64,000 bases of DNA from Teratosphaeria epicoccoides. Lineage: Eukaryota > Ascomycota > Dothideomycetes > Mycosphaerellales > Teratosphaeriaceae. The number at the start of each line of letters is the position of its first letter. Within the stretch, counting starts at the first letter, position 1. Positions 32,918 through 45,090 of the stretch are shown piece after piece. Location: assembly GCA_021401465.1 (NCBI GenBank), contig JADDMT010000031.1, positions 124,001-188,000 of the forward strand, in the 5' to 3' direction. A model generated the notes under the pieces. The model searched no databases. It saw only the letters and a program-made list of their open reading frames with translations, and was not told the origin of the DNA. The position numbers and the translations under genes were made by a program.

Positions 32918-33364
32918 GGTGTGTATGCGAGATCGGAACGTGGGCTCTTGCCCATGCCGGTTCGTAGAAACTGTTGAAGAACCTTAACTTTTGGTTTTTT
33001 TAACACATGGCAGATTCGAGACAGCGAGGGTCAAGGCACTTGTCTCATCCCCTTCAGGGCGGAGACCGAAGAGTGCATTATCGCGCGGCCTTCAGATCCG
33101 GTTTCTCTAATGAAGGCGCTTGAGCCTTGGCACAGTTGTGCAATCTAGTCCTTGATGCGCGCATTTTCGGGCATCCCACAGTTCGTGATCTCCACGTCAC
33201 TAACGTACAATAAGTGATATTGGATGTTGAAAGAGCAGCTCGTACTTGCCAGTCTAATCGCCATCACACGCCTCAGTCGTCCATAATGGATTCAGTATTC
33301 AGACTCAGTACCCTCTCCTCTTCGATCACGGGTGCACGTGAGTCTGCAGGCCCGAGTGCAATAG
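32918..33364. other. Spacer
   Basis: No gene is supported. A plus-strand frame at 33214-33465 is antisense to the 3' end of the sulfoxide-reductase gene. Confidence 0.4.
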
Positions 33365-34073
33365 TCACCAGTCGCAAGCATCCGCCAGTACCTTTGCCAG
33401 TGCTTCCAAGTACCTCTGATCCTCTGCGTCAAATCCGTTCTCGACCGCACAATCAATGTCGATGATTGCGACTACCTGTGAGAAATGTCCTTAAGCGCTG
33501 ATCTGACTTCTGTTTAGGGAAAGTGAACCTACCTTCTCTCCAGCAACGACCGGAACAACGATCTCGCTCTTCGAATTGCCATCGCAGGCTATGTGGCCAG
33601 GGAATTTCTCGACATCTGGTACTAGCTGAGTTTTCGCTTGTGCAGCCGCTGCTCCACAGACACCTTTACCAAATGCAATCGTCTGGCACGCGACTTTGCC
33701 CTGGAATGGAGCCAGGATTAGCTGATCGGGCTCTGATGCATCGAGGACGTAAAAGCCTGCCCAATTTACGTCGCTGCTCGGAGACGGGAGAGCTTTCAGG
33801 GCATGCCATAGGAGCGACGCTGTATTGGCCGTGTTGCTGCAGTCCGATGTTCATAGTGAGATGATGGATGTTGAGTGAGAAGCATCTGATAGATAGTGAC
33901 CTACGCTACCCAGTTGCGTTGTCCTTCAAACAGCGCGTTTGCCTGCTCGAGCACTTGCTCATAGGCCTCCTTCTTGCTCACACCGGCCGTGAAATTCGAC
34001 GATTCTGCGTGCACCTACCTCGTGTCTCAGCCTATAAAAATAGCGGCTGGTCAACGAGGGTCTGGCGCACCAT
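33365..34073 (-). CDS. Free-methionine-(R)-sulfoxide reductase (GAF-domain fRMsr)
   Basis: Four exons (34071-34073, 33905-34014, 33533-33836, 33365-33475) with introns of 56, 68 and 57 bp encode 175 residues. The first coding exon is just the ATG. The next exon then reads VHAESSNFTAGVSKKEAYEQ, the usual N-terminus of the family after Met. GAF-domain landmarks are VNWAGFYVLD, GKVACQTIAFGKGVCG, FPGHIACDG and SEIVVPV, then a last exon with IIDIDC. Cys88, Cys98 and Cys122 sit at the three family cysteine positions that form the catalytic and resolving pair. The enzyme reduces free methionine-R-sulfoxide with thioredoxin and protects against oxidative damage in the cytosol. Confidence 0.85.
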
Positions 34074-35574
34074 ATTTGCTGCTGGTGCTGTTGGCGGTGC
34101 GGGACAAGAAGGAAGATGAAATGAAGGATCACGATGGAGCAGATTCCAAGGTGTCGGAACGGGAAGGCGTGCGACAGCTGAAACGCGCACGTGCCCGGTT
34201 CGTGTTGGGGATGTCAGTTCTCACAGGAAGCTTTGGAGAGAGTCGACAAAACAGTTCTCGTGCTGGCGAGTCGTGCGAACTTCCCACGTGATGAGCACCA
34301 TACATGCCTTCCCAAGGACTCGACGATCGGCTGTCTACTGGCAAGACTTGCATGAGATGCCTGATGCCAATAATGGCGCGTTGAAGTAAGCGCCCTTGTG
34401 CCTTGGCGCTTGTCATCGATCCACCTACCGAACTGTCCGTCTGGCACAGGCCCGACCCAGAACTTGCCCGACATTTCTAACTTCCAGAAGTCTTAGAGGT
34501 GACACGCAATGCGAGATATGGAAGGTGCTGTGATATTGTGTTCAGGCGATGATATTCTTAGCACGGCATATCATCGCCTGATCCCCCAATGCCTTCTCCA
34601 AGCACAGGCCAGACTCATTCGAAACATCCAGGTTGCCTGCAGGCTATGCCATTGGCTGAAATGTGCCGCCGCGCTACATCTGGTTTGAGACTAGGTTGGC
34701 AGACCCAGCAGCGAATCAAACAAAGCGAATCTGCAGGTGCCTCCTGAGAACTCCGACTCGCTCTTCCATGCACCACACCCACCATCGCTTCTACTTCTTC
34801 ATCCTCCTCCACACGCCCCTCCTCCATCGCTATCCTCTTCGCGCCATCATCTTTCCTTCCTTCTCTGTCGAGCGGCTTGTTACCACGTCTGCGACTGCAT
34901 TTCTTCCCCGACATTGTCAAGCACTTTGCGACCTCTTCAGGTGCCTTCCCTGCGCCTCGTCGAATAATACCGCGACCGACGCCCTCCGCCGCGTCTCGCA
35001 AGTCGAGCAAGACTCAAATCGGACCAGCGAGCCCACCACGCACGCGCGCTTTACTCAAGCCCCAGCAGCCTCTTCCTTGCACAGCATTACCGACTCAACG
35101 CCTTCGCCCTTTCGCCCACGCCATCTCGACGAGTTGCACGTGAAGAGCTTGCTCTCCATCTTGCAACCCGAGACACTCGTCAATCTCAGGCTCTTGCGCA
35201 GACAAAGAATAGCGGGGCGCCCGGGACTTTGCCTTTGCTCACGCGAAATTGCTCACACAAAGGACGCGCCGTCATCACAACAAGAGGCCACGAAACTTGC
35301 GAAGCATCATACATATTGCATTGTAATCTCATAATCTGTACCTTACCACACAACTCGCTGTCGGCTTTCCAGATAGCCGCAGCCTAATCTCTGGTATCCG
35401 GACAGGCTCAACTGGACGGCGCTTCCATCGACCTTGGACACTTGGTTCGGCAGCGTTATTCACTGGGATCCTTGACGGTTTTGCTTCTCCACTTGTCACC
35501 ACTTGGACCGCAGCTGCACTTCAGTTTCGGCCGCCACCGCACGACGAAAACAGCGAGTACAGCCAACCACAAAC
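34074..35574. other. Long spacer and probable 5' leader of the Q-rich gene
   Basis: A plus-strand frame of 223 codons at 34663-35334 has no domain, unusual Cys/His/Pro/Ser composition and an overlapping antisense frame, so it is not called. The Q-rich gene frame is open to 35503, but the ATG at 35575 is the likely start; the sequence before it is probably leader. Confidence 0.4.
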
Positions 35575-37242
35575 ATGAGCATGGACGCTGGCGGTCTTGC
35601 TCACATGTCATACAACAACGACGGTAACGGATATCCTTCTGGTGGACTCGGTGCTCCGGGCAATGGCTTCGGGAGCAGGTCACGTCTGAGCAATAAGAGG
35701 CTGAGTGTGGCACTGCCACCGAAAGTCGACACCATCAGTGAGGGTGCAGCGGTCGAGAACCCCACCCCACGTACCAGCCGCTCCCACCTCCTCGCGGGTC
35801 TACGCACCCAGCCGAAGACTCCAGCAGTCCCGGCTTCCGCTCCCTACCACCAGACTGAGCACCAAGCGCTGGGCCTTGGTGCATCTAGATGGGCGAATCA
35901 GAGCCATGGCAACGCATACGGTCAGGTCCCGCAATCTGCCACTGGCGCTGGTTTCAAAGTACCCAGCAACGCGACTCAGTATGCTGTGAACGCTGGCCAG
36001 CAGGTCTACTCCCTTCCCGAACAAGTCCTCGCGCCTCCAACGATGTACGATCAATACGACCAGGTTGAGGAAATGGATCCAGCTGTCCTGCAGCAAATGC
36101 AATTGACGAGTCTGTACTTGGCTCAACGTCAGCAACAGCTGCAGCAGCAGCTTGCCAGCTTGACCATGGCTACCCAGGGCATGACCCTTAACAACAACAT
36201 GCAGCGTAACATGCTCCAGCAGTCTCCAATTGCTCAGCAACCTACGCAGAACCTGTATGGCCAGCAGCAGATCCAGCCTCCGATTGAGATCCCAGGGCGG
36301 CCGGGCGTGTATCTCGTCTACAATCCTGCCACTCAGGCCTATCAGTACGCCATTGACCACAGTGTCCATCAGCAGCAGGCTTCGATCTCTCCAGTCCAGC
36401 AGCATCTTGCATTGGCATTTGCGCCGCCTCCATACGAGTCCTCAGTTTCCAGCTTCCAGGTGTCGCCGCCTGGCACCGAAAGGTCCACACCGACAAATGG
36501 ACGCTCTTTCACTCCGCCTAAAAAGGCGGCGTCTCCTCCATCCACCGAGCCGGTTGAGCCGCTGCCGCCACCATCAGCCAACGCCTTCCGTCGTGGCCAC
36601 AAGAAGGGCAACTGTTCTCTCTCAATCAACCCTTTCGCGAAAACTGATGCTGCAGTCCCCCAGACTGCTTCTGTAGCTACTTTCGGCTCCCAGCGCAGTA
36701 CCTTCCCTGCCACTCCGATGACCGGTGCTTTCGGTCCCGGTGCGGCCCGCGCTGGGGACCACCCAATGCGTCAGCCGCGCGGCCCTCCTCCTCTGGAGGA
36801 GCTTGTCAACGCGCCGACCACGAAGCATGAAGGGAGCAAGAACTTCGCTACTCGCCAGCGCCGCCGCGCATTGAACAGTCTTGTTAGGGCAGGTCTTGGC
36901 CGCCGCGGCGTCTCTCGATCTTCGGGTGGCAGCCCGGTTTCCGAAAGCGAGTACAACTTCCCTATCATGGAGGAAGCTGAGGAGACCGCATCCTTTGGTA
37001 GCGGCGCAGGCAGCAGGAAGATGAGCCCCATTGGGTACGAGATGAAAGAAAAGCGGTCCAGTCAGGGTAGTAACGACGGGTACTTCGGCCTCAGCTCTGC
37101 TAGTAGCAGCGAGGGCGAGGACATGGGCGTGTTCAGGCAGCCGCCTACGCCTGCTACACCGGGTGGTCTCGCTCCAGGCATGGACAGGAAGATGATGCTG
37201 GGTGTTCTTTCCGCGGCTGAGAAGCGCAGGAACTATGCCTGA
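35575..37242 (+). CDS. Gln/Pro/Ser-rich conserved fungal protein, function unknown
   Basis: This single exon gives 555 residues from the ATG at 35575 (context AACATGAG). The protein is mostly low-complexity: a Gly/Ser-rich start, a Gln-rich stretch at about 180-260 (QQMQLTSLYLAQRQQQLQQQ), Pro/Ser-rich middle parts, a short conserved-looking IPGRPGVYLVYNPATQAYQY, and a basic C-terminal motif (FATRQRRRALNSLVRAGLGR). No catalytic domain is visible. Proteins of this style are conserved among filamentous ascomycetes and may bind RNA or act as scaffolds, but that is not shown by the sequence. Clear third-position bias and the absence of stops over 1.6 kb support a real gene. Confidence 0.75.
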   Translation: MSMDAGGLAHMSYNNDGNGYPSGGLGAPGNGFGSRSRLSNKRLSVALPPKVDTISEGAAVENPTPRTSRSHLLAGLRTQPKTPAVPASAPYHQTEHQALGLGASRWANQSHGNAYGQVPQSATGAGFKVPSNATQYAVNAGQQVYSLPEQVLAPPTMYDQYDQVEEMDPAVLQQMQLTSLYLAQRQQQLQQQLASLTMATQGMTLNNNMQRNMLQQSPIAQQPTQNLYGQQQIQPPIEIPGRPGVYLVYNPATQAYQYAIDHSVHQQQASISPVQQHLALAFAPPPYESSVSSFQVSPPGTERSTPTNGRSFTPPKKAASPPSTEPVEPLPPPSANAFRRGHKKGNCSLSINPFAKTDAAVPQTASVATFGSQRSTFPATPMTGAFGPGAARAGDHPMRQPRGPPPLEELVNAPTTKHEGSKNFATRQRRRALNSLVRAGLGRRGVSRSSGGSPVSESEYNFPIMEEAEETASFGSGAGSRKMSPIGYEMKEKRSSQGSNDGYFGLSSASSSEGEDMGVFRQPPTPATPGGLAPGMDRKMMLGVLSAAEKRRNYA

Positions 37243-38224
37243 GGTTGTCGTGGCGATCGAAGTCATCTCTTGGTGAAACATGCATTTCATGAACATGCTT
37301 ACAGGATCTCAAGTACTGGGATGGATGGGTTTGGGCCGGCGGCGTTGGGTGCATCAGAAATGGTCCGCGCCTCTCACGAAACGGAACTTCTAAGCACGCT
37401 TGAGCGGAGCAACCAGCACAAGCATGTCATGGTTCGTGCAGACAGGTGCTGTACGCCCACCCTATGTGCTGGGTTTCTTGGAAAGAGGAGTTGGTGCATA
37501 TGCCGGCCCTGGATGTGTCTTACGTTCAAGTGCGCGTGCTGTGTTGGGTTGAGCGCATATCTTAGCAATGCGTATCTTACGGCTGATGATGAAGATTGCA
37601 TTTCATTACGCTCCTTTAATAATGCTTCAGGGAGGAAACATCATAACAGATGTAGATGATGAACGCTACATGTACAAGCATTCGCAGCCAAGCGTGCCTG
37701 GACGAAGACGTTGCTTGGCTTACGTTCTCGTTTCTACTTGCTTGTGTCCTTTGCACATCAGAAGCGTGCCAAGCTCATGCATCACCTGAGATATCGTGCC
37801 CATCACTATACAGGTAGGTGTTTGATGTTCTGTTACGTGGGCCAGGAGGCGCATGAGAGCACGGATTTCCACTATGACTTCGAGGTATCATATGAAGCGA
37901 CTGAGATTCCCAACTCGTAGGGCCACCCGAGCCTCAGGTCCACGGATTTTAGACGAAAATGAATTTTGTTTTCGCCTTACTCATGATGTCGAGTATGTAC
38001 CAATGGAGTGGCGATCTCCGGCGGCGTCGGAGCACTTCGAAGGCTTTCCAAGGTGGTCCATGCACCAAAGTTGCTCTGAGCTCAAATCTTTACCTTGACA
38101 CGTTCCTTGGGACCATCATCATCAACCATCCATCAAATTCTTTGCGCCATCCTCCCACTGCCCCATCGCCTGTGCAGCTGTGTCTATTCGTCAGTGCAGT
38201 GCGTAGCACTCTAGAACACACAAT
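37243..38224. other. Spacer between the Q-rich gene and ssc1
   Basis: No gene is recognised; only short frames without domains. The right end should contain the ssc1 promoter. I did not find a convincing array of nGAAn heat-shock elements by eye. Confidence 0.4.
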
Positions 38225-39129
38225 ATGCTGAGTCGGCGGATATTCAGGACGGTGAGTTTGGTCATCAGTCGCGAGTACACGATCACACACTGATATTATC
38301 TCAGGCGGTCCCACGCGCCGCCCCTGCTTTGAGACAATCTGCATATAGAGCGCCTATCGCGCCGATAAGACGAGGATATGCCATCACGAAGGAGTCGATT
38401 CAGGGCGACGACAAGGGCGTCAAGGGCCCAGTGATTGGTATCGACTTGGGTACAACCAACTCGGCGGTGGCACTCATGGAGGGAAAGAACCCGAGGATCA
38501 TTGAGAACGCAGAAGGTCAGAGCGCGCGAGATGTTACACCCGCAGAGGAATGACGATTGATGCCTTGTCTAGGTGCCCGAACAACACCATCAGTCGTTGG
38601 CTTTACCAAGGAGGGGGAGCGGTTAGTCGGTATTGCTGCGAAGCGCCAGGCTGTCGTCAACCCAGAGAATACCTTGTTCGCCACCAAGCGTCTGATTGGC
38701 CGCAAGTTCTCCGATGCTGAAGTCCAGCGCGACATTCAGCAAGTTCCGTACAAGATTGTGCAGCACACGAACGGCGACGCATGGCTCGAGGCGCAGGGCC
38801 AGCGCTACTCGCCCTCGCAGATCGGTGGTTTCGTCCTCGGCAAGATGAAGGAGACTGCCGAGGCGTTCATGGGCAAGCAATTGAAGAACGCCGTTGTGAC
38901 GGTGCCGGCGTACTTCAACGACCAGCAGAGACAAGCCACCAAGGACGCCGGTCAGATCTCTGGCTTGAACGTGCTCCGCGTTGTGAACGAGCCTACTGCT
39001 GCAGCGCTTGCGTACGGTCTCGAGAAGGAGAGCGACCGTGTCGTTGCTGTTTACGACTTGGGAGGTGGTACCTTTGATATCTCCATCCTTGAGATTTCCA
39101 ATGGTGTCTTCGAGGTCAAGTCCACCAAC

Positions 39130-39163
<34 letters not shown>

Positions 39164-40404
39164 TTGCTCTCGTCCGCCACCTTGTCCAGCAATTCAAGAA
39201 GGAGCAGGGTATCGACCTCTCGAACGACCGCATGGCTATTCAGCGTATCCGTGAGGCTGCTGAGAAAGCCAAGATTGAGCTGTCTTCCTCGCTCCAGACC
39301 GACATCAACTTGCCATTCATTACTGCCGACTCTTCTGGTCCGAAGCATATCAACAGCAAGATGACCCGCTCCCAGCTCGAAGGCCTCGTCGACCCGCTCA
39401 TTAGCCGGACCGTTGACCCAGTGCGTAAGGCCCTGAAGGACGCTAACTTGCAGTCCAAGGACATTCAAGATGTCATCCTCGTTGGTGGCATGACCCGTAT
39501 GCCTAAGGTCACTGAATCCGTCAAAAGCCTTTTCGGCCGCGAGCCCGCCAAGTCTGTCAACCCTGATGAGGCTGTCGCAATTGGTGCTGCCATTCAGGGT
39601 GCGGTGCTTGCCGGAGACGTGACTGACGTTCTGCTCCTTGATGTGACTCCTCTGTCTCTTGGTATCGAGACTCTTGGCGGTGTCTTTACTCGTCTGATCA
39701 ACCGTAACACCACAATCCCGACCAAGAAGTCCCAGGTCTTCTCCACTGCTGCCGACTTCCAGTCCGCTGTCGAGATCAAGGTCTACCAGGGTGAGCGCGA
39801 GCTCGTCCGCGACAACAAGCTTCTCGGCAACTTCCAGCTCGTCGGCATCCCACCTGCGCATCGCGGTGTGCCTCAAATTGAGGTCACCTTCGACATTGAC
39901 GCCGACTCCATCGTCCACGTCCACGCCAAGGACAAGTCCACCAACAAGGACCAGTCTATCACAATCGCCTCTGGCTCGGGTCTTAGCGACGACGAGATCA
40001 ATAACATGGTTGCTGACTCCGAGAAGTACGCCGAGGCCGACAAAGAGCGCAAGGCTGCCATTGAGGCTGCCAACCGCGCTGATAGCGTTGTGAACGACAC
40101 GGAGAAGGCTCTCAAAGAGTTCGAGGACCGCCTTGACAAGGAGGAAGCAAAGAACATCCGCGAGAAGATCACCGCCATGAGGGAGATCATTGCCAAGAAC
40201 CAGAGTGGTGAGGGCAACCTCTCTGCCCAGGAATTGAAGGACAAGACCGATGAACTCCAGACCGCTTCACTTACCCTGTTCGACAAGATGCACCGTGCCC
40301 GCAACGAGCAGCAAGGCCAGGAAGGCCAGCAGGGTGGTGAGAAGCAGGGTGGCGAGCAGCAGGGCGGCGAGCAGCAAGGTCAGGATGGCGACAAGAAGCC
40401 ATAA
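38225..40404 (+). CDS. ssc1: Mitochondrial Hsp70 chaperone (Ssc1)
   Basis: Three exons (38225-38251, 38305-38515, 38573-40404) with introns of 53 and 57 bp give 689 residues. Exon 1 encodes only nine residues and begins a basic presequence (MLSRRIFRT, then AVPRAAPALRQSAYRAP). The ATPase domain carries VIGIDLGTTNSAVA, VTVPAYFNDQQRQATKDAG, VYDLGGGTFDISIL and LVGGMTRMPKV. The substrate-binding domain has the LLLDVTPLSLGIETLGG linker and strand region and a helical lid. The C-terminus ends in Gln-Gly-Gly-rich repeats, not EEVD, as in mitochondrial Hsp70s. It drives import through TIM23 (PAM motor) and folds matrix proteins. A 433-codon open frame lies antisense to it, a common artefact of Hsp70 codon use. 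Confidence 0.95.
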
Positions 40405-42341
40405 AAGGCTGAGCCATGATGATCTTCTCTCTCGTTGTTTCTGAAAAAGCGTTTTCGTTGTTGATGTGCTGTCGAGCTTTGTGGACAGCGCAGGGCTAAT
40501 GTACAGATACCACTTGGTGGAGATGGCAAAAGGGTGATCTTCTCCAGCTTTGTTTTTACTAACACATACAGCGGAGTTTGATTGGAGTTCTGATTATGGG
40601 ACCTTGAAGCATTTATGGCATGGCTGGGTGGGTCTATCGCCCACGAGCAGATGCGAGGGTGGAGCTGTGTAGGCATTAGCATGGAGAAGATGGTGCGTGT
40701 GTAGAGTTATATGAACGATGGTCTCCTCTCAAAAGTGAATGATCGCCGCTGATTTCAAGGCACACACACACATTTTCATGCTTACATCTACTGCTACTCC
40801 CTGAACTCCATGTCTGAGCGGGAGAAGCACCATTTCCTCCACCACTTTTTATTACTCATCAAAAATCAGTCAATAACTGCCTCGCCTTGTCCACCCCACC
40901 ATTTTCCTCTCTTCGCTTCTCCACAACCGCGACATGTCTCGTGCACATCCATGTCGACCTCACTGAGGCGCAGACGTCCCCAACCTCGATCCGTCGGTAA
41001 CATCACAACCAAGCCATCTTGCTCCCTGTTCCACTTCCCTCTTTTGTAGAGACGGCGTCGCACCTACTTGATTTCAAGCCGACCTAGACTTAGCATGATC
41101 ATCACGACGAGGAAGTTCCCTTCCGTGATCTGCTGTTCGCAAGGCACCGTCGAGCCTGAGGCTGATGCCACATCTTGGGGCGGACGCTTCTTCAAGACTC
41201 ACGTGGTGCCTGCAAGTAGTACGTCGGTGAGCGCGTTGGAACATACGAGATTAGAGTCACTTTGCTGCTGGTCCTGCCGTCTGCGCTTCTGCTGCGGTGG
41301 CTGGTCTGCTGTACCAATCATTTATTATTACGTCTCGATGTGATCTGCGGGCAGGCTGAAGTCATGACGGCGTGAATAAAATACACAGTACACAGGAGAC
41401 ACCTCTCCTGTATAGCTTTCGAAAATGGGAAAGCAGACAGCACTTTGATCTTGTTGCAATGCAGTATCGAAGCCCGGATCAGATTGCTAGGCCTGATTAC
41501 TGCCGTTGTGTCCGCAAAGGCTCGGGGAATCTTGCAATGCAGACACCCCGTGTTCCCGCAGCGCTGGCTGAGGCCACTGCCGGGCCATGGAGACGCCTCA
41601 AAGCCTGGCGACGAGTGCATTGTGGCCTGCTCTTGTTACAGCGCTGCTTGAGTCACGGGGTCTGCCGGGGACTACCGCGCGAGAGCGTGCTTGTATACTG
41701 TCGTTGGAGCATACCTCCTCTAGCTACTGCAAGCCACGACGTTCCTTGCGCCAGCAATTTTTCCTCTCTTTCTTCGCGTTTCAACCCCATTCCGACGAGA
41801 GAAGGTGAAGAACCTTTCCTTCCACAACTCCTGATTGCTTGAATAATAGTCGATGATTTCACCCCCTCTTCTTCCACCCCTTCTCCTCCCTCCTCTACTC
41901 AATCGCCCTAATATGCTTCTCGTGGACATCCAGATCGACTTCCTTCTCGCAATGTGGCGTTCGCTCCGGAAGACAGACAAGGAAGCGATCGCCGAAGCCA
42001 AGCCAGGTCATAAAAGTGGCCTTCGACGAGCCCACGTTCGCGAGCTTGCCCAGAGAAGAGCGTGACGCTCGAGCACCGCAGGAGATTTTTCGGACACTCT
42101 TGACATTATGTCCTGCCTCGTAGTCCGTCGGGATTGATTTTTTGCTTCGACGTTTTGACTGAGTGGACGAGCACTCGACCGCACTATGGACACTCGAGCT
42201 GCGCTGCGCTTTCTGTAGCAACATACCCTTCGAAGCAGTCGTTGCCGAACGAGAGAAGGGACGATGAACGCAGCTCTGCAAGAGCTCTGGCCCATAGAAG
42301 CAGCATTGCATTTGGTTGCATGCCCTTCCACTTTGATGCTT
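40405..42341. other. Long spacer, no supported gene
   Basis: Overlapping short frames exist on both strands (for example 41372-41842 plus, 41895-42391 minus) without domains or splice logic. An (AC)n tract lies near 40762-40772. A CT-rich tract lies at about 41860-41900. Confidence 0.4.
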
Positions 42342-43576
42342 TTAGTACAGCTTCTCCACAAGATCCTTGACCGCCTCATAGATAGGCCCACTTTCCATCC
42401 TCGTCGCCATCTTCGTGATCACAGGCACCTGATCCCTCCCAACGCCCTTCTCCGTCAACGTCGTCTTCAAACCCAGCTTCTCCACCAGATCCAAGATCGC
42501 ATCGCCCACAGCGACCGCATCCTTCCTGTCATTTGCCGAAGCGGGAAGGCCAATGAACGGGGCCATGCGCGCCAGCTGAGCGGCATCATCGGCAGACGCA
42601 TGAGCTTTCAGCTTCACGACATGCCCGAGCGTCAGGCAAGAAGTGACACCATGAGGGATCTGGTACGGCGAGCCAAGAGCATAACCAAGCGCGTGCGACA
42701 AACCTAGGCCACCTTTGACATTCAACGCCAAGAATCCTAAGGATGCGAAAGCCGCAAGCTGCAGCCTCGTGATCACGTCCTCGTCCTTGGGATTCTGCTT
42801 GTACTTCGGCAGATTCTTGAACAGCTCACCCGCCGCATAGAGCGCCATAGCCCGGCACGGCACTTCTGTGCTGGTTGGGTGGTACATGAGCTCCACTGCA
42901 TGGTCCATCGCCCTCATGGCAGTGCTCATCCACAGCCATTCTGGTGTCTCGAGGGCAAATTTCGAGTCATAGATTACGACATGGGGCGCCAGTTCCGGGT
43001 GCCCGACTCCGATCTTCATACCATCTTCATTTGTGTAGCCTGCGACGAGCGTGCACTCTGCGGCACTGAGTGTGGTAGGGATGGTGATGTGATACAGAAA
43101 CTTGCCTCTCTTCCTCTCGTTCAGGCGGTAGGAGATAGCTTTGGCAGAGTCAATGGGTGACCCGCCGCCGAGCGAGATGATGGTGTCAATGCTCTCGTCC
43201 TTCAGCACCAGCTCAGTAGCCTCATCCAATTGCTTGATCGGGGCGTGTTGTCCAATCTTGTCGAATGTGCCGGCATGATGCTTGCTTCCCAGCTGCTCTT
43301 GTACTTGCTTAATCAAGCCAGTCTTTTTTGCGAGCGAGCTGCCCGTGATGATAAAGGCTTTACTGCTTTCGCTTGGGAGGCAGTCTCCCAGGTGCTTCTT
43401 CACGCTATCTGGCCCATAATAGAGGCGTTGGAGATGCGTGGGCTTCCAGAGGCCAGCAAGAGGGTGCTGCGAGGACTCTGTGGCATTTGATTTGTACCGT
43501 TTGTGATTGCGGCGAGTGCTGGGTAGACTAATTACTGACCTACTGAGACGATCTGGCTGTCGAACACGTTGGACAT
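42342..43576 (-). CDS. Iron-containing alcohol dehydrogenase / maleylacetate-reductase-like enzyme
   Basis: Exon 1 (43540-43576) and exon 2 (42342-43477) joined over a 62-bp intron give 390 residues starting MSNVFDSQIVSVESSQHPLAG. The unspliced frame runs further upstream, but that extension reads as non-coding. Landmarks: the dinucleotide-binding motif ISLGGGSPIDSAKA (116-126), a TTLSAAECT segment, MDHAVE for metal binding, and GLSHALGYALG plus PHG (YQIPHGVTSC) for the further metal-binding histidines. It belongs to the Fe-ADH / dehydroquinate-synthase-like superfamily, near maleylacetate reductases, which reduce maleylacetate to 3-oxoadipate in aromatic-ring catabolism. The substrate here is not certain. 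The donor GTCAGT of the intron is weak, so exon 1 is less sure than the rest. Confidence 0.85.
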
Positions 43577-44610
43577 GATGGCTGATTGCAACTGTTGATC
43601 GAGCTCGGGATGTGATTGAGGCCTGCGATATTGAGCTAAGCAGCAGGTTTCTAGAACTCAATGATCGCAAACAGGATGTCTTGACGTGCCTTGTGAAAGA
43701 TGAAGACATGTCGATCAACTAGGACCCAAGCACTTCGAGCTACTTCATCATCTCCCGAGGTATGGTGAGGGGGTGCCTGACGTCGGATCTGGATGCATCC
43801 CTGGCTCGTGTGACTGCACACCAGACTGTCGAGTGCTTCGGGTGAAAGACAGGAAGTACGCCAGAGAGTTGAGAACGACACTCGTGCAAGCATACACGAA
43901 GGCCCATGGTCCACCCGATGAGCTTTTTCTTAGACCGCTTCCTGATTAACTACACATCCTCTTTCCTTCCTGTTCGTTCACTATCACACCCACATGCAAC
44001 TCCTCCGCGGTACCGTCATCGGCAGCAGCATGAGGGATAGGCTGGTGTTTCCAATAGCGGCCACCACAGCCAACTTTACACCCGACCTGCAGGTTTCATC
44101 TACCTCACGCGTCGACCAATGCAAAGCTCAGGATGCGTGATTCTGGTAGACAAGTGGAAGTGACGTCGACCTGCTTCGGCCGCTGCATGTGAACAGCATG
44201 AGCGCATTTGGATGATGGTCACAAAGTGGCGAGGTAGCATCTGCCATCTCTGTAGAAGTAAAGGCTGGTATAGATACTTTGGCAAGCATGCATCTTTGCC
44301 TGCCACTTCACTTCTTACTGCTTCCCCATCAACTCAATCTAGATACATCAGGATTGCGGGTGACTGGGTAGGCAGGAGCGCACAAACAGGCAGGAGCAAA
44401 CCAAGACTCAAAGCCACCTCATCGACCAGCTGCAGTATCTCAAAGGCGATACAACAACATCCCGAGACGACCAGACCTCACCAACCGTGGCCTCTCTTCA
44501 GAACGACAAAGCAGGAGCAAACACCACCCACTATATCAAGCAAGAACATCATCTACCGTACCCCGATCAAAAAGACCTTCCCAACGGCGCACCACCAACC
44601 AGCCAACCAA
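43577..44610. other. Spacer
   Basis: No gene is recognised. The secreted-protein frame downstream is open to 44212, but the signal peptide begins only at 44611. Confidence 0.4.
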
Positions 44611-45090
44611 ATGCATCTCTCCACTCTCCTCACATACACAATCCTCGCCACCCGGGTAGCCGCGAGCCCGATCAACCTCCACACGCGCGCCGGCGCCCCA
44701 CCCATCACCCCGGTGCCCTCCAACTGCACCATCAGCAACCCGCTCCCCGACGCCACCAACGCCACGAACAACAACCAAGTCTCCGGCTACCGCGCCTCCA
44801 CCAATTTCACCACCGCCCACGAAATCTACGCCGCCTACTTCGACGCCACTCTCGACCAAAGTGCCGAAGTCCAGCAGTGTCTCGAGCAGTGCTACGGCTA
44901 CGGAGGAAGCAAATGCAAGTCAGCAATGCTCGCGTACGATGTGGCGGTGCCGACGGGGTACGACGGAGGACCAGGCGGCGGGTTGGCGACGGCGTGTTTA
45001 ATGTACGACGAGTTTTTGGAGACGCAGGATTTTGTGCTGGCGAAGGAGGGAGGGTTTGTTAATGAGACGGTTGGGAATCTTGGGTGTTGA
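44611..45090 (+). CDS. Secreted cysteine-containing protein of unknown function
   Basis: This single exon encodes 159 residues. The start at 44611 opens a signal peptide (MHLSTLLTYTILATRVAAS). The mature protein has a Pro/Thr/Asn-rich lead with several NxT/NxS sites, then a helical, cysteine-bearing core (AEVQQCLEQCYGYGGSKCKS), a Gly-rich linker and a closing segment ATACLMYDEFLE...VGNLGC. The cysteine order (CxxxCYGYG...CK...C...C-end) matches a set of uncharacterised secreted proteins widespread in ascomycetes. Neighbours give no functional hint. It is likely extracellular or wall-associated. Confidence 0.72.
   Translation: MHLSTLLTYTILATRVAASPINLHTRAGAPPITPVPSNCTISNPLPDATNATNNNQVSGYRASTNFTTAHEIYAAYFDATLDQSAEVQQCLEQCYGYGGSKCKSAMLAYDVAVPTGYDGGPGGGLATACLMYDEFLETQDFVLAKEGGFVNETVGNLGC

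Noticed and set aside
34663..35334. 223-codon plus-strand frame upstream of the Q-rich gene
   Set aside because: No domain, odd composition and an overlapping minus-strand frame; more likely leader or intergenic sequence.
38623..39924. 433-codon open frame antisense to mitochondrial Hsp70
   Set aside because: Long antisense frames are a known by-product of Hsp70 codon bias. The plus strand is unmistakably Hsp70 here and the antisense product has no domain.
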